NCBI RefSeq assembly: GCF_028610705.1
Contig: NZ_JAQQWT010000013.1
Span: 1-64,000 of the forward strand
Direction: 5' to 3'
From: Halalkalibacter alkalisediminis
GTDB taxonomy: Bacteria > Bacillota > Bacilli > Bacillales > Bacillaceae_D
DNA: 64,000 nt
Shown in pieces: positions 52,077-61,379 of this stretch (positions within the stretch are counted from its first letter, which is position 1; every line of letters starts with the position of its first letter). The translations under genes were made by a program, and so were the position numbers. Below the pieces are notes generated by a model. The model worked only from the letters and a program-made list of their open reading frames with translations. It did no database searches and was not told the DNA's origin.

Positions 52077-52313
52077 TTATTTCTTTTTAAACCTGGGAGC
52101 AATTTTCCCATTTTTGCGATCGCGATAAAAAATAAACCCTCCAATAAAGCTTAAACAAACAATAAAAAGAATAAGCCCACTAAAAAATTGCAGTGTTAGA
52201 TTAGAAAACGGGCTATTTAATATTTGAAAGATCGTATCTCTCATTAATTTAATTCCATACCCGGCAATTACACCTGGTATGACCAAGATCATTAAAGCTA
52301 AAAAGCGTCCCAT
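52077..52313 (-). CDS. yqzF: DUF2627 membrane protein (YqzF)
   Basis: 78 residues, two membrane helices (about 3-21 and 41-62) and a basic C-terminus R-D-R-K-N-G-K-I-A-P-R-F-K-K-K. The family start M-x-R-x-x-A-L-x-I-L-V-I-P-G-x-I-A-x-Y-G-I-K-L-M-R-D is clear. It is the usual neighbour of bkdR in bacilli, on the opposite strand; function is unknown. Confidence 0.88.
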   Translation of the reverse strand: MGRFLALMILVIPGVIAGYGIKLMRDTIFQILNSPFSNLTLQFFSGLILFIVCLSFIGGFIFYRDRKNGKIAPRFKKK

Positions 52314-52533
52314 ATTTATGCCTCTTTCATTCTGAGTATGTCGAAAGCAGGTTACGTCACTCTTTTCATGTAACGATTTGCCTGTGTTGAAGAAGAAACC
52401 TTTACCTTCTATATTAACTAAAAACTTTACGTGTGTACATGTTTAGTAGTTGCATTTTTGTGTCATTTGCGTAATAGTAAAGGGAGAATTAATACTAGAA
52501 GTTAAGACCAAGTCTTAAAAAGGGGGAGTGTGA

Positions 52534-54582
52534 ATGAAACGAGCTATAATTATTGGAGCGGGTCAAGGTGGAACTGCTTTGTTTCATTTACTAATGGATA
52601 TGGAACACATTCAAGTAATGGCCGTGTTTGATATCAACCCATCTGCCCCTGGATTAAAGAAAGCTCATAGCTGTCATGTAGAGGTGGGGAACGATTGGAA
52701 AAAGTGTGATTATGAACACATCGATTTTGTTTTTGAAGCTACAGGAGATCCCAATGTATTAATTGATTTACGGAAAACCCTAAAGCCTAGAACGATGATT
52801 GTTCCGTCACAATTAGCTAGTTTATTTTACTCATTGATGAAAGAAAAAGATCAATTGATTCAAACGTTGAATGAACAGATGTCAATTCAAGAGACGATTT
52901 TAAATTCTACATATGACGGCATGATTGCAATAGATAACAAAGAAAGAATCCTTATATTTAACGAGGCGGCAGAACGTATTTCTGATATAAAGGCTAAGGA
53001 AGCAATTGGAAAGTCTATTAAGGAAGTATTGCCTTCAAGTGGACTTCCGCGCTTACTGAAAACAAAGCAAGTCGAACACCATCGTACGCAGCAATTTGAA
53101 AATGGCACAAGTGTCATTACAACAAGGGTGCCAATGTTTGAAAAAGGGCGTTTTATAGGGGCGATGGCTGTCTTTAAAGATGTGACTGAAATCGTTGAGA
53201 TTTCAGATCAAGTAACGAACCTTAAAAAGATCCAGACGATGCTTGAAGCCATTATTCACTCCTCCGATGATGCCATTTCGGTTGTTGATGAAAATGGCAG
53301 TGGGATCCTGATAAACCCTGCTTACACGAGGCTAACGGGTTTATCACCTGACCAAGTAATAGGACATCCTGCAACAGCTGATATTTCTGAAGGGGAAAGC
53401 ATGCATTTACAAGTCCTCGAAACAGGGAAAGCTGTAAGAGGAGTGCCACTAAAAGTTGGACCGAACATGAAAGACGTCATCGTCAATGTCGCTCCGATTA
53501 TCGTGGATGGAAAAAAAAGAGGAAGCGTCGGTGTCATTCATGATGTATCAGAATTGACATCCTTACATAATCAGCTTGAAAAAGCAAAAAAACGCATCCA
53601 AACGCTCGAAGCTAAATACTCTTTTGATGAAATCGTTGGAAGCTCGGATGAAATGCGAGTGGCTAAAGAGCAAGCAAAATTAGCTGCCTCTACACCAGCC
53701 ACGATTTTATTGAGGGGAGAATCAGGGACTGGGAAAGAACTGTTTGCTCACGCTATACACAATGAGAGCGGACGACGAGGCCAATCATTCGTTCGAGTTA
53801 ATTGTGCAGCGCTATCTGAGAATTTGTTAGAGAGTGAGCTATTTGGTTATGAAGAAGGTGCTTTCTCAGGGGCAAAACGAGGAGGCAAGAGAGGACTTTT
53901 TGAAGAAGCGGATAACGGGAGCATCTTTCTCGATGAGTTAGGAGAGCTCTCGAGTTCTATGCAAGCCAAGCTTCTTCGAGTATTGCAAGAACAAGAAATT
54001 GTCCGAGTGGGTGGGACCAAACCCATTACGATTAATGTTCGGATTATCACGGCAACCAATGTTAATCTTGAAAAAGCAATTGCGGAAGGACGTTTTCGTG
54101 AAGATCTTTACTATCGATTAAATAAATTTCCTATTTACATACCTCCTTTACGTGAACGAACGAATGATTTAAAAGTACTAGCGGTTCATTTACTCTCGAA
54201 ACTAAATAAAGACTACGGGCGCTATGTCCAATCGATTTCAGATGAAGCGATCGACTATTTAAGTGCTTATCATTGGCCAGGGAATGTCAGAGAGTTAGAA
54301 AATGTGCTAGCTCGAACGATGATATACATGGAACCGTCGAATCAATATGTAGAACGACATCATTTGCCTACCTTAAATGAAGGAATTTCAAAGGTCACAA
54401 TAGAGAAGCTCGTAGAAAAAGAGTTAGATGGGAACTTACAACAATTAATGACTAATTATGAAAAGAATATTCTCACTCAGACATTAGAGCGTTACAATGG
54501 CAATCGAACAAAAGCAGCAAAATCCTTAGGGATATCGATTCGATCACTTTATTATAAATTAGAAAAATACAATCTTGCATAA
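52534..54582 (+). CDS. bkdR: Sigma-54-dependent activator BkdR
   Basis: 682 residues. N-terminal Rossmann-like domain ([13 protein letters not shown]), two PAS domains (about 105-225 and 235-350), AAA+ domain with G-E-S-G-T-G-K-E (Walker A), the sigma-54 contact loop G-A-F-S-G-A, D-E-L-G-E-L and [10 protein letters not shown], and a Fis-type HTH at the end ([12 protein letters not shown]). It activates the branched-chain keto acid operon with RpoN/SigL. The target promoter directly downstream is a textbook -24/-12 site. AAGGGGGAGTG lies upstream. The Rossmann domain may read a nucleotide cofactor; that is inference. Confidence 0.95.
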   Translation: MKRAIIIGAGQGGTALFHLLMDMEHIQVMAVFDINPSAPGLKKAHSCHVEVGNDWKKCDYEHIDFVFEATGDPNVLIDLRKTLKPRTMIVPSQLASLFYSLMKEKDQLIQTLNEQMSIQETILNSTYDGMIAIDNKERILIFNEAAERISDIKAKEAIGKSIKEVLPSSGLPRLLKTKQVEHHRTQQFENGTSVITTRVPMFEKGRFIGAMAVFKDVTEIVEISDQVTNLKKIQTMLEAIIHSSDDAISVVDENGSGILINPAYTRLTGLSPDQVIGHPATADISEGESMHLQVLETGKAVRGVPLKVGPNMKDVIVNVAPIIVDGKKRGSVGVIHDVSELTSLHNQLEKAKKRIQTLEAKYSFDEIVGSSDEMRVAKEQAKLAASTPATILLRGESGTGKELFAHAIHNESGRRGQSFVRVNCAALSENLLESELFGYEEGAFSGAKRGGKRGLFEEADNGSIFLDELGELSSSMQAKLLRVLQEQEIVRVGGTKPITINVRIITATNVNLEKAIAEGRFREDLYYRLNKFPIYIPPLRERTNDLKVLAVHLLSKLNKDYGRYVQSISDEAIDYLSAYHWPGNVRELENVLARTMIYMEPSNQYVERHHLPTLNEGISKVTIEKLVEKELDGNLQQLMTNYEKNILTQTLERYNGNRTKAAKSLGISIRSLYYKLEKYNLA

Positions 54583-54625
54583 AATTGCATGCAGTTTATT
54601 GCATGTCAGTGAAAAAACTTGCATG
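54575..54625 (+). promoter_or_regulatory. Repeated TTGCAT sites, candidate BkdR enhancer
   Basis: TTGCAT occurs at 54575, 54585, 54599 and 54619, the last three as TTGCATG, at 10-, 14- and 20-base steps. The cluster ends 65 bases before the -24 element, a normal distance for an upstream activating sequence of a sigma-54 activator. The first copy lies in the last codons of bkdR. Confidence 0.55.
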
Positions 54626-54689
54626 TTTTAATTTTGGAATGTGATCGTTTTGTGAAGACTGATAAGGGTTTACCACCATGACTCGGTTA

Positions 54690-54705
54690 TGGCACGATAC
54701 TTGCA
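54690..54705 (+). promoter_or_regulatory. Sigma-54 (SigL) promoter of the bcd-bkd operon
   Basis: TGGCACGATACTTGCA matches the -24/-12 consensus (TGGCAC-N5-TTGCA), with GG and GC exactly 12 bases apart. It lies 57 bases before bcd. Confidence 0.95.
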
Positions 54706-54761
54706 ACAAAGAGAGTGACTACATCTTGATGCCAGGATGACTTATTCAAGGAGGCTACAAC

Positions 54762-55856
54762 ATGGAATTATTTTCATATATGGAAGATTACGATTACGAG
54801 CAAGTGGTCGTATGTCAAGATAAACTATCAGGATTAAAAGCGATCATTGCGATTCATGATACAACACTCGGACCTGCTCTTGGGGGAACGAGAATGTGGA
54901 TGTATAACTCTGAAGCTGATGCGTTTGAGGATGCGCTTCGTTTGGCGAAAGGGATGACTTATAAAAATGCGGCTGCTGGTTTGAACTTAGGCGGCGGGAA
55001 AACCGTTATTATCGGTGACCCACGTAAAGATAAGAATGAAGAGATGTTTCGTGCATTTGGTCGCTACATCCAAGGTTTAAATGGTCGTTATATCACAGCT
55101 GAGGATGTTGGAACAACGGTTCAAGACATGGATACCATTTACGAGGAAACAGACTATGTAACTGGGATTTCACCTGCTTTTGGTTCGTCTGGAAATCCTT
55201 CTCCTGTAACGGCTTACGGTGTATATGTTGGAATGAAAGCAGCAGCTAAAGAGGCGTTCGGTTCAGATGATTTAGCTGGTAAGACGATTGCGGTTCAAGG
55301 GGTAGGGAACGTTGCCTATAACTTATGTAAACATCTACATGAAGAAGGTGCGAACTTGATCGTAACGGATATTCATAAGGAATCTGTCCAACGTGCTGTT
55401 ACAGATTTTAATGCTAAAGCTGTTGACGTAAATGATATTTACGGAGTAGAGTGTGATATTTTTGCTCCTTGTGCGTTAGGAGCGATCATTAATGATCTAA
55501 CGATTCCACAGTTAAAAGCAAAAGTCATCGCTGGTGCGGCAAATAACCAATTAAAAGAAGAACGTCATGGTAGCTTGATTCATGAAATGGGGATTGTATA
55601 TGCTCCAGATTATGTCATTAACGCTGGTGGCGTAATTAATGTAGCGGATGAGTTAAATGGCTATAACAGTGAACGTGCTCTGAAAAAAGTAGAAGGAATT
55701 TACCAAAACATTGAGAAGGTATTTGATATCTCAAAACGAGATCGAATTCCAACATTTAAAGCTGCAGATCGTATGGCAGAAGAACGAATTGAAAGAATGA
55801 GAAGGTCTCGCCGACAGTTTTTACAGAACGGACACCATATTTTATCTCGCCGCTAA
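54762..55856 (+). CDS. bcd: Leucine dehydrogenase
   Basis: 364 residues, Glu/Leu/Phe/Val dehydrogenase family. The catalytic lysine region [15 protein letters not shown] in T-A-E-D-V-G-T-T, and the NAD-binding [11 protein letters not shown] motif are intact. It oxidatively deaminates Leu, Ile and Val to the branched 2-oxo acids used by BkdA/B. GGAGG lies upstream. In B. subtilis bcd is flanked by ptb and buk; both are missing here. Confidence 0.96.
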   Translation: MELFSYMEDYDYEQVVVCQDKLSGLKAIIAIHDTTLGPALGGTRMWMYNSEADAFEDALRLAKGMTYKNAAAGLNLGGGKTVIIGDPRKDKNEEMFRAFGRYIQGLNGRYITAEDVGTTVQDMDTIYEETDYVTGISPAFGSSGNPSPVTAYGVYVGMKAAAKEAFGSDDLAGKTIAVQGVGNVAYNLCKHLHEEGANLIVTDIHKESVQRAVTDFNAKAVDVNDIYGVECDIFAPCALGAIINDLTIPQLKAKVIAGAANNQLKEERHGSLIHEMGIVYAPDYVINAGGVINVADELNGYNSERALKKVEGIYQNIEKVFDISKRDRIPTFKAADRMAEERIERMRRSRRQFLQNGHHILSRR

Positions 55857-55905
55857 TATAGAGAAGCGAATATGTTGAAGTTGTGAACGAGGAGGAGAAC
55901 ATGGA

Positions 55906-57327
55906 ATGGCTGAAGAATATGATCTTGTCATCTTAGGGGCAGGGACTGGTGGCTACGTAGCTGCTATCCGTGCAGCTCAACATGGAATGAAAGTTGCAGT
56001 TGTAGAAAAAGAAAAACTTGGTGGTACCTGCTTGCATAAAGGTTGTATACCGAGTAAAGCATTGTTAAGAAGCGCAGAGGTTTTTGCGACAACAAAGCGT
56101 TCAGAAGATTTCGGTGTTGTGACAAGCGACGTTCATCTAGATTTTCAAAAAGTCCAGGAACGAAAGAACGCCATCGTTGATCAACTGCATCGAGGGGTGC
56201 AGCACCTAATGAAAAAAGGAAAGATTGATGTATTTGAAGGAATAGGTCGAATTCTAGGGCCTTCCATTTTTTCTCCTACACCAGGAACGATTTCAATCGA
56301 ACGAACAGATGGAGAAGAAAATACGATGTTAATTCCTCAATACGTTCTAATTGCTACAGGATCGTCCCCTAGGTCGCTTCCTGGATTAGAAGTAGACGGA
56401 AACTATGTTATGACTTCGGATCATGCACTAGCACTTGAACAGTTACCATCGTCTATTTTGATTGTAGGTGGTGGAGTAATTGGAATCGAGTGGGCATCGA
56501 TGCTTTCGGATTTCGGTGTTGATGTGACCGTCATTGAATTTGCCAAACAGATCTTGCCAACTGAAGATGAAGACATTGCCAAGGAAGCGGCGAAACAGTT
56601 AAAGAAAAAAGGCATCAAAATTGTAACGAATGCCAAGGTTCTCCCTGAGACATTAGAAAAGAGCGAAGATATTACGATTCGTGCAGATGTCGATGGTACG
56701 GAGCAAACATTCCAGGCAGAGAAACTATTACTATCAGTAGGGCGTAGCCCGAATGTGAACAATATCGGGTTAGAAAACACTGATATCCAATTAGAAAACG
56801 GCGCTATTAAAGTAAATGAATTCGGACAAACAAAAGAATCTCATATGTATGCAATCGGTGATGTTATTGGCGGGTTGCAGCTTGCTCATGTTGCTTCTCA
56901 CGAAGGGATCATTGCAGTTGATCATTTGGCAGGTAAAAAGCCAGATCCAATCAATTATGATTCTGTTCCAAAGTGCATTTACAGTAACCCAGAAATGGCG
57001 AGTGTCGGCTTGACGGAAGCACAAGCTAAGGAAAAAGGGTTTAAGATTAAAGTAGGATCATTCCCTTTTAAAGCTGTTGGGAAAGCATTAGTTTATGGGG
57101 ATGCTGAAGGATTTGTGAAAGTGATTTCCAATGCAGATAACGATGATCTATTAGGTGTACATATGATTGGGCCTCACGTAACGGATCTGATCTCAGAGGC
57201 AGCACTCGCAAAGGTGTTGGATGCTGCGCATTTTGAAGTAGCAGAAATGATTCACCCACATCCAACTTTATCTGAAGTCATCGGGGAAGCGGCTTTGGCT
57301 GTTGATGGTCTTGCGATCCATTCATAA
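55906..57327 (+). CDS. lpdV: Dihydrolipoyl dehydrogenase (E3) of branched-chain oxo acid complex
   Basis: 473 residues. FAD site L-G-A-G-T-G-G-Y-V-A-A-I, redox-active disulfide G-G-T-C-L-H-K-G-C-I-P-S-K, NAD site V-G-G-G-V-I-G-I-E, and C-terminal base H-P-H-P-T-L-S-E. It reoxidises dihydrolipoyl on BkdB with NAD+. The start M-A-E-E-Y-D has GAGGAGGAG upstream. Second gene of the bkd operon. Confidence 0.96.
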   Translation: MAEEYDLVILGAGTGGYVAAIRAAQHGMKVAVVEKEKLGGTCLHKGCIPSKALLRSAEVFATTKRSEDFGVVTSDVHLDFQKVQERKNAIVDQLHRGVQHLMKKGKIDVFEGIGRILGPSIFSPTPGTISIERTDGEENTMLIPQYVLIATGSSPRSLPGLEVDGNYVMTSDHALALEQLPSSILIVGGGVIGIEWASMLSDFGVDVTVIEFAKQILPTEDEDIAKEAAKQLKKKGIKIVTNAKVLPETLEKSEDITIRADVDGTEQTFQAEKLLLSVGRSPNVNNIGLENTDIQLENGAIKVNEFGQTKESHMYAIGDVIGGLQLAHVASHEGIIAVDHLAGKKPDPINYDSVPKCIYSNPEMASVGLTEAQAKEKGFKIKVGSFPFKAVGKALVYGDAEGFVKVISNADNDDLLGVHMIGPHVTDLISEAALAKVLDAAHFEVAEMIHPHPTLSEVIGEAALAVDGLAIHS

Positions 57328-57353
57328 AAAGCAATACAAGAGGAGGAAGGAAA

Positions 57354-58349
57354 ATGACTGAAAATCGACATCATGCTTTAGGCTTATCAGATGATACTGT
57401 GCTTGACATGTATAAAACGATGCTTCTTGCGCGTAAAATTGATGAACGCATGTGGCTATTAAATAGAGCTGGGAAAATTCCATTTGTGATCTCGTGTCAA
57501 GGACAGGAAGCTGCACAAGTAGGGGCGGCATATGCTCTTGATCGTAACAAAGATTACATTCTTCCTTATTACCGAGATATGGGAGTTGTGCTAACCTTTG
57601 GAATGACAGCACAAGATCTTATGCTTTCTGGCTTTGCTAAAGCAGAAGACCCGAACTCAGGTGGTCGCCAAATGCCTGGTCACTTCGGTCAAAAGAAAAA
57701 CCGGATTGTAACAGGTTCTTCACCAGTTACAACACAAGTGCCTCATGCGGTTGGAATCGCTCTTGGGGGGAAAATGGAAGGCAAAGATTTCGTTACATTT
57801 ACCACATTCGGGGAAGGTTCTTCTAACCAAGGGGATTTCCATGAAGGGGCGAACTTTGCAGGAGTTCACAAACTTCCTGTTATTTTCATGTGTGAAAACA
57901 ACAAGTACGCGATTTCTGTTCCAATTGAAAAACAGCTCGCTTGTGAAAATGTGTCTGATCGGGCAATTGGATATGGGATGCCCGGAATCACCGTTGACGG
58001 AAACGATCCGCTAGCTGTCTATCAAGCTGTAAAAGAAGCAGCAGATCGCGCGAGAAGAGGCGAAGGTCCTTCATTAGTTGAAACCGTATCATACCGCCTG
58101 ACTCCTCATTCGAGTGATGATGATGATCGTGCATATCGTCCTCGTGAAGAAGTGGAAGAAGCCAAAAAATTGGATGCCATTTATACTTTTGCTGATTACT
58201 TAAGAGAGCTCGGAATACTTACAGACGAACGGCAAACATCTATCGAAAATGAACTAGCGAAAATTGTAGACGATGCGACGGATTATGCAGAGCAAGCGCC
58301 GTATGCCGATCCTGAAGATTTAATGAAGCATGTGTATGCAGAGGAATAG
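57354..58349 (+). CDS. bkdAA: Branched-chain 2-oxo acid dehydrogenase E1 alpha
   Basis: 331 residues, TPP enzyme. C-Q-G-Q-E-A-A-Q-V-G, Y-Y-R-D-M-G-V-V, the TPP site F-G-E-G-S-S-N-Q-G-D-F-H-E-G-A-N-F-A and the phospho-loop-like region Y-R-L-T-P-H-S-S-D-D-D-D are present. With BkdAB it decarboxylates branched 2-oxo acids and acylates the lipoyl arm. AGGAGGAAGG is upstream. Confidence 0.96.
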   Translation: MTENRHHALGLSDDTVLDMYKTMLLARKIDERMWLLNRAGKIPFVISCQGQEAAQVGAAYALDRNKDYILPYYRDMGVVLTFGMTAQDLMLSGFAKAEDPNSGGRQMPGHFGQKKNRIVTGSSPVTTQVPHAVGIALGGKMEGKDFVTFTTFGEGSSNQGDFHEGANFAGVHKLPVIFMCENNKYAISVPIEKQLACENVSDRAIGYGMPGITVDGNDPLAVYQAVKEAADRARRGEGPSLVETVSYRLTPHSSDDDDRAYRPREEVEEAKKLDAIYTFADYLRELGILTDERQTSIENELAKIVDDATDYAEQAPYADPEDLMKHVYAEE

Positions 58350-58367
58350 AGAGGGGGAGAAACGAGT

Positions 58368-59351
58368 ATGGCTATAATTTCTTATATAGAGGCAGTGACT
58401 CAAGCATTACGAGAAGAGATGGAGAGAGATGAAAAAGTTTTCGTTCTAGGAGAAGATGTTGGAGCACGCGGTGGGGTATTTAGAGCGACCAATGGCTTAT
58501 ATGAACAGTTTGGAGAACAACGTGTGATTGATACCCCATTAGCTGAATCTGCCATTGCAGGTGTTGGGATTGGAGCGGCGATGTATGGAATGAGACCTGT
58601 CGCTGAAATGCAATTTGCCGATTTCATCATGCCAGCGGTGAATCAAATCATCTCAGAGGCGGCCAAAATACGCTATCGTTCTAACAATGACTGGCAATGT
58701 CCAATAACGATTCGAGCTCCTTATGGCGGAGGTGTACACGGAGCACTCTACCACTCGCAATCGGTTGAGGCGATCTTTGCAAGTGTCCCAGGTTTGAAAA
58801 TTGTCATGCCTTCGACTCCTTATGACGTAAAAGGCTTACTTAAGGCTGCCATTCGTGATAACGACCCCGTTCTATTTTTCGAACATAAACGTGCTTATCG
58901 TTTAATAAAAGGCGAAGTACCAGCAGGTGATTACACGCTTCCAATCGGAAAAGCAGATGTAAAGCGTGAAGGGGAAGATATTACCGTTATTACGTATGGT
59001 CTATCCGTTCATTTCGCCTTGCAAGCTGCAGAACGTCTTGAAAAGGATGGGATATCAGCCCATATCCTTGATTTAAGAACCGTTTATCCACTCGATAAAG
59101 AAGCGATTATTGAATCAGCTAGTAAGACGGGAAAGGTTTTATTAGTTACAGAAGATAATAAGGAAGGTAGTATCATGGGTGAAGTGGCTGCGGTTATCGC
59201 TGAACATTGTTTATTTGATTTAGATGCTCCAATTAAGCGATTAGCTGGACCAGATGTCCCAGCAATGCCTTATGCACCAACGATGGAAAAACATTTTATG
59301 ATTAATCCAGATAAAGTAGAAGCGGCAATGAGAGAGCTTGCGGAGTTTTAA
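58368..59351 (+). CDS. bkdAB: Branched-chain 2-oxo acid dehydrogenase E1 beta
   Basis: 327 residues. E-D-V-G-A-R-G-G-V-F-R-A-T, D-T-P-L-A-E-S-A-I-A-G, R-A-P-Y-G-G-G-V-H-G-A-L-Y-H-S-Q and F-F-E-H-K are the conserved E1-beta stretches. It completes the thiamine-diphosphate site with BkdAA. GAGGGGGAG is upstream, 18 bases after bkdAA. Confidence 0.96.
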   Translation: MAIISYIEAVTQALREEMERDEKVFVLGEDVGARGGVFRATNGLYEQFGEQRVIDTPLAESAIAGVGIGAAMYGMRPVAEMQFADFIMPAVNQIISEAAKIRYRSNNDWQCPITIRAPYGGGVHGALYHSQSVEAIFASVPGLKIVMPSTPYDVKGLLKAAIRDNDPVLFFEHKRAYRLIKGEVPAGDYTLPIGKADVKREGEDITVITYGLSVHFALQAAERLEKDGISAHILDLRTVYPLDKEAIIESASKTGKVLLVTEDNKEGSIMGEVAAVIAEHCLFDLDAPIKRLAGPDVPAMPYAPTMEKHFMINPDKVEAAMRELAEF

Positions 59352-59371
59352 CTAGAAGGGAGGAATCCTAA

Positions 59372-60664
59372 GTGGCAACAGAAATGAAAATGCCCCAGCT
59401 TGGGGAAAGTGTAACAGAAGGAACGATTAGCAAATGGCTCGTTGAACCAGGACAATACGTGAACAAGTATGACCCGATTGCAGAAGTGATGACGGACAAA
59501 GTAAATGCTGAAGTACCATCTTCCTTCTCAGGAACCATCAAAGAGCTCCTCGTACAAGAAGATGAAACGGTGGAGGTAGGCGTAGTTATTTGCACGATCG
59601 ATGTAGAAGGCGAAGCCAAAGAAGAAATAACAAATGAAGCACCCGAACCCCAGACAGCAAAAGCAGCAGTTGTGTCTGAACCTGCAACGGATCAGTCGCA
59701 AAAGCGTCGTTATTCACCAGCTGTGTTGCGGATGTCGCAAGAGCACGGTATTAATCTTGAGCAAGTGAACGGTTCAGGAAAAGGTGGCAGAATTACACGA
59801 AAAGATCTTCAACGTCTCATCGATAGTGGTGAAAGACCAGCAGTTACACCAGTTGTGGCTGTTAAAGAGGAGTCAACTACTCTAACAGCTAAACAACCAG
59901 TCGTGCAAAGTCAAGCACCTTTTAAAAAGGCTGAAGTACCTGTGGCTGCTACAGGAGACTTGGAAATTCCTATAAGTGGAATTAGAAAAGCAATCGCGAG
60001 CAACATGGTTAAGAGTAAACATGAAGCGCCACATGCATGGATGATGGTTGAAGTAGATGTAACTAATCTAGTTCACTTCCGTAATCAAATCAAACAAGAT
60101 TTTAAAGCCAAAGAAGGATTTAATTTAACATTCCTTCCGTTCTTCATTAAAGCAACGGTTGAAGCATTGAAGGAATTTCCACAGTTGAATTCAATGTGGG
60201 CAGAAGATAAGATCATACAGAAAAAAGATATTAATATTTCAATTGCTGTTGCAACAGAGGACGCCTTATATGTACCAGTGATTAAAAATGCAGATGAAAA
60301 ATCGATTAAAGGGATCGGTCGTGAAGTTCAAGACTTAGCTTCGAAGGTTCGTTCAAACAAGTTAAGTGGTCAAGATATGAAAGGTGGCACATTTACGGTG
60401 AACAACACAGGTTCATTTGGCTCCGTGTTATCAACACCAATCATTAATCACCCACAAGCGGCAATTTTATCGATTGAATCAATCGTCAAGCGTCCAGTCG
60501 TGATCGAAAGCGACACAGGAGACATGATTGCCATTAGAAGTATGGTTAATCTATGTCTATCACTTGATCATAGAGTGTTGGACGGTCTTGTATGTGGTCG
60601 TTTCTTAGCGAGAGTAAAAGAAATTTTAGAAACGATGACAGCCGAAACAACATCCATTTACTAA
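59372..60664 (+). CDS. bkdB: Branched-chain 2-oxo acid dehydrogenase E2 (lipoamide acyltransferase)
   Basis: 430 residues from GTG 59372 (GGGAGG upstream). Lipoyl domain with lipoylated K43 in V-M-T-D-K-V-N-A-E; E1/E3-binding domain around 110-145 (Y-S-P-A-V-L-R-M-S-Q-E-H-G); A/P/T/V-rich linkers; catalytic domain ending with S-L-D-H-R-V-L-D-G-L-V. It transfers branched acyl groups to CoA, giving primers for iso/anteiso fatty acids. Lipoylation depends on LipM coded in this window. Confidence 0.96.
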   Translation: MATEMKMPQLGESVTEGTISKWLVEPGQYVNKYDPIAEVMTDKVNAEVPSSFSGTIKELLVQEDETVEVGVVICTIDVEGEAKEEITNEAPEPQTAKAAVVSEPATDQSQKRRYSPAVLRMSQEHGINLEQVNGSGKGGRITRKDLQRLIDSGERPAVTPVVAVKEESTTLTAKQPVVQSQAPFKKAEVPVAATGDLEIPISGIRKAIASNMVKSKHEAPHAWMMVEVDVTNLVHFRNQIKQDFKAKEGFNLTFLPFFIKATVEALKEFPQLNSMWAEDKIIQKKDINISIAVATEDALYVPVIKNADEKSIKGIGREVQDLASKVRSNKLSGQDMKGGTFTVNNTGSFGSVLSTPIINHPQAAILSIESIVKRPVVIESDTGDMIAIRSMVNLCLSLDHRVLDGLVCGRFLARVKEILETMTAETTSIY

Positions 60665-60672
60665 ACGTTTTT

Positions 60673-60705
60673 AAAAAAGCTGAGAACATTTCTCAGCTTT
60701 TTTTA
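60673..60705 (+). terminator. Terminator of the bkd operon
   Basis: Perfect stem AAAAAAGCTGAGAA/TTCTCAGCTTTTTT with a CAT loop, T-rich end. Confidence 0.95.
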
Positions 60706-60774
60706 AGTCCTCTTACATAAACTGGTTTTGTACTGGTTATTCTATAAGTAATTAAAGGAAAGGGTGACCAATAC

Positions 60775-61251
60775 ATGAAACGTTTTCATCAGCTATTCTT
60801 ATTTGCCCAAATCATGTTAATTGCTTCGATTGTGATAACATCGTTGGCACCTGTACAAGCGGAAGTGTCAGATGATCAAAAAGAAGAAGCATGTTGTGAG
60901 CATGATCAAGCAATTAGCAAAGAATTAAAAGTACATCTAGATTTCTATTACGAATTACTCGCAGAAAAATATGCCCCAGATCAAATAGAAAAGTGGAAAG
61001 AAATTAGAGTAGAACGCGATTTATTACAAAAAAAATTAAAAGAAGCGAAACAACGAGGCGAACTTGAAAATGGTCAAACAGTTGACAAAACCTGGTTAGA
61101 CAAACATGCTGAGCTTCAAAACGCATTTAACAATGCTGTTGAAAAACGCGATGAAGATAAGTTAAAAGAAATATTACCTAAAATGTTTGCTCAATATGCT
61201 GAATTAAATGCACTCTATAAACAGCGTTTAAAACTAGACCCCATTTCATAA
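60775..61251 (+). CDS. Secreted protein of unknown function with Cys-Cys motif
   Basis: 158 residues. Clear signal peptide: basic start M-K-R-F-H-Q, hydrophobic stretch to about residue 25, and likely cleavage after V-Q-A. The mature protein begins acidic with E-A-C-C-E-H-D and is then almost all helical and highly charged, probably coiled coil. The adjacent cysteines followed by Glu-His-Asp could bind a metal. It sits just upstream of a Zur-controlled zinc lipoprotein gene but has its own AAAGG ribosome site and region. I do not recognise the family; a metal role is speculation. Confidence 0.75.
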   Translation: MKRFHQLFLFAQIMLIASIVITSLAPVQAEVSDDQKEEACCEHDQAISKELKVHLDFYYELLAEKYAPDQIEKWKEIRVERDLLQKKLKEAKQRGELENGQTVDKTWLDKHAELQNAFNNAVEKRDEDKLKEILPKMFAQYAELNALYKQRLKLDPIS

Positions 61252-61307
61252 TTATTTGCCTGTCTTGATCACTATGATTAAAGGCAGGTTTTATTTTATA
61301 TTTGCAG

Positions 61308-61336
61308 TTTACAAATCGTAAGGGTTACGATATAAT
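61308..61336 (+). promoter_or_regulatory. Promoter with Zur operator before the zinc-binding lipoprotein gene
   Basis: TTTACA (61308-13), a 17-bp spacer and TATAAT (61331-36). The spacer is filled by AAATCGTAAGGGTTACGAT, matching the Bacillus Zur box (TCGTAATnATTACGA core) as TCGTAA-GGG-TTACGA. Zinc-loaded Zur bound here would block the promoter. A weaker second half-palindrome GCGTAATCGTTATG lies at about 61353-61366, beside the ribosome site. Confidence 0.82.
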
Positions 61337-61379
61337 TCATAACTGTGATAAAGCGTAATCGTTATGGAAGGGGCTTACT

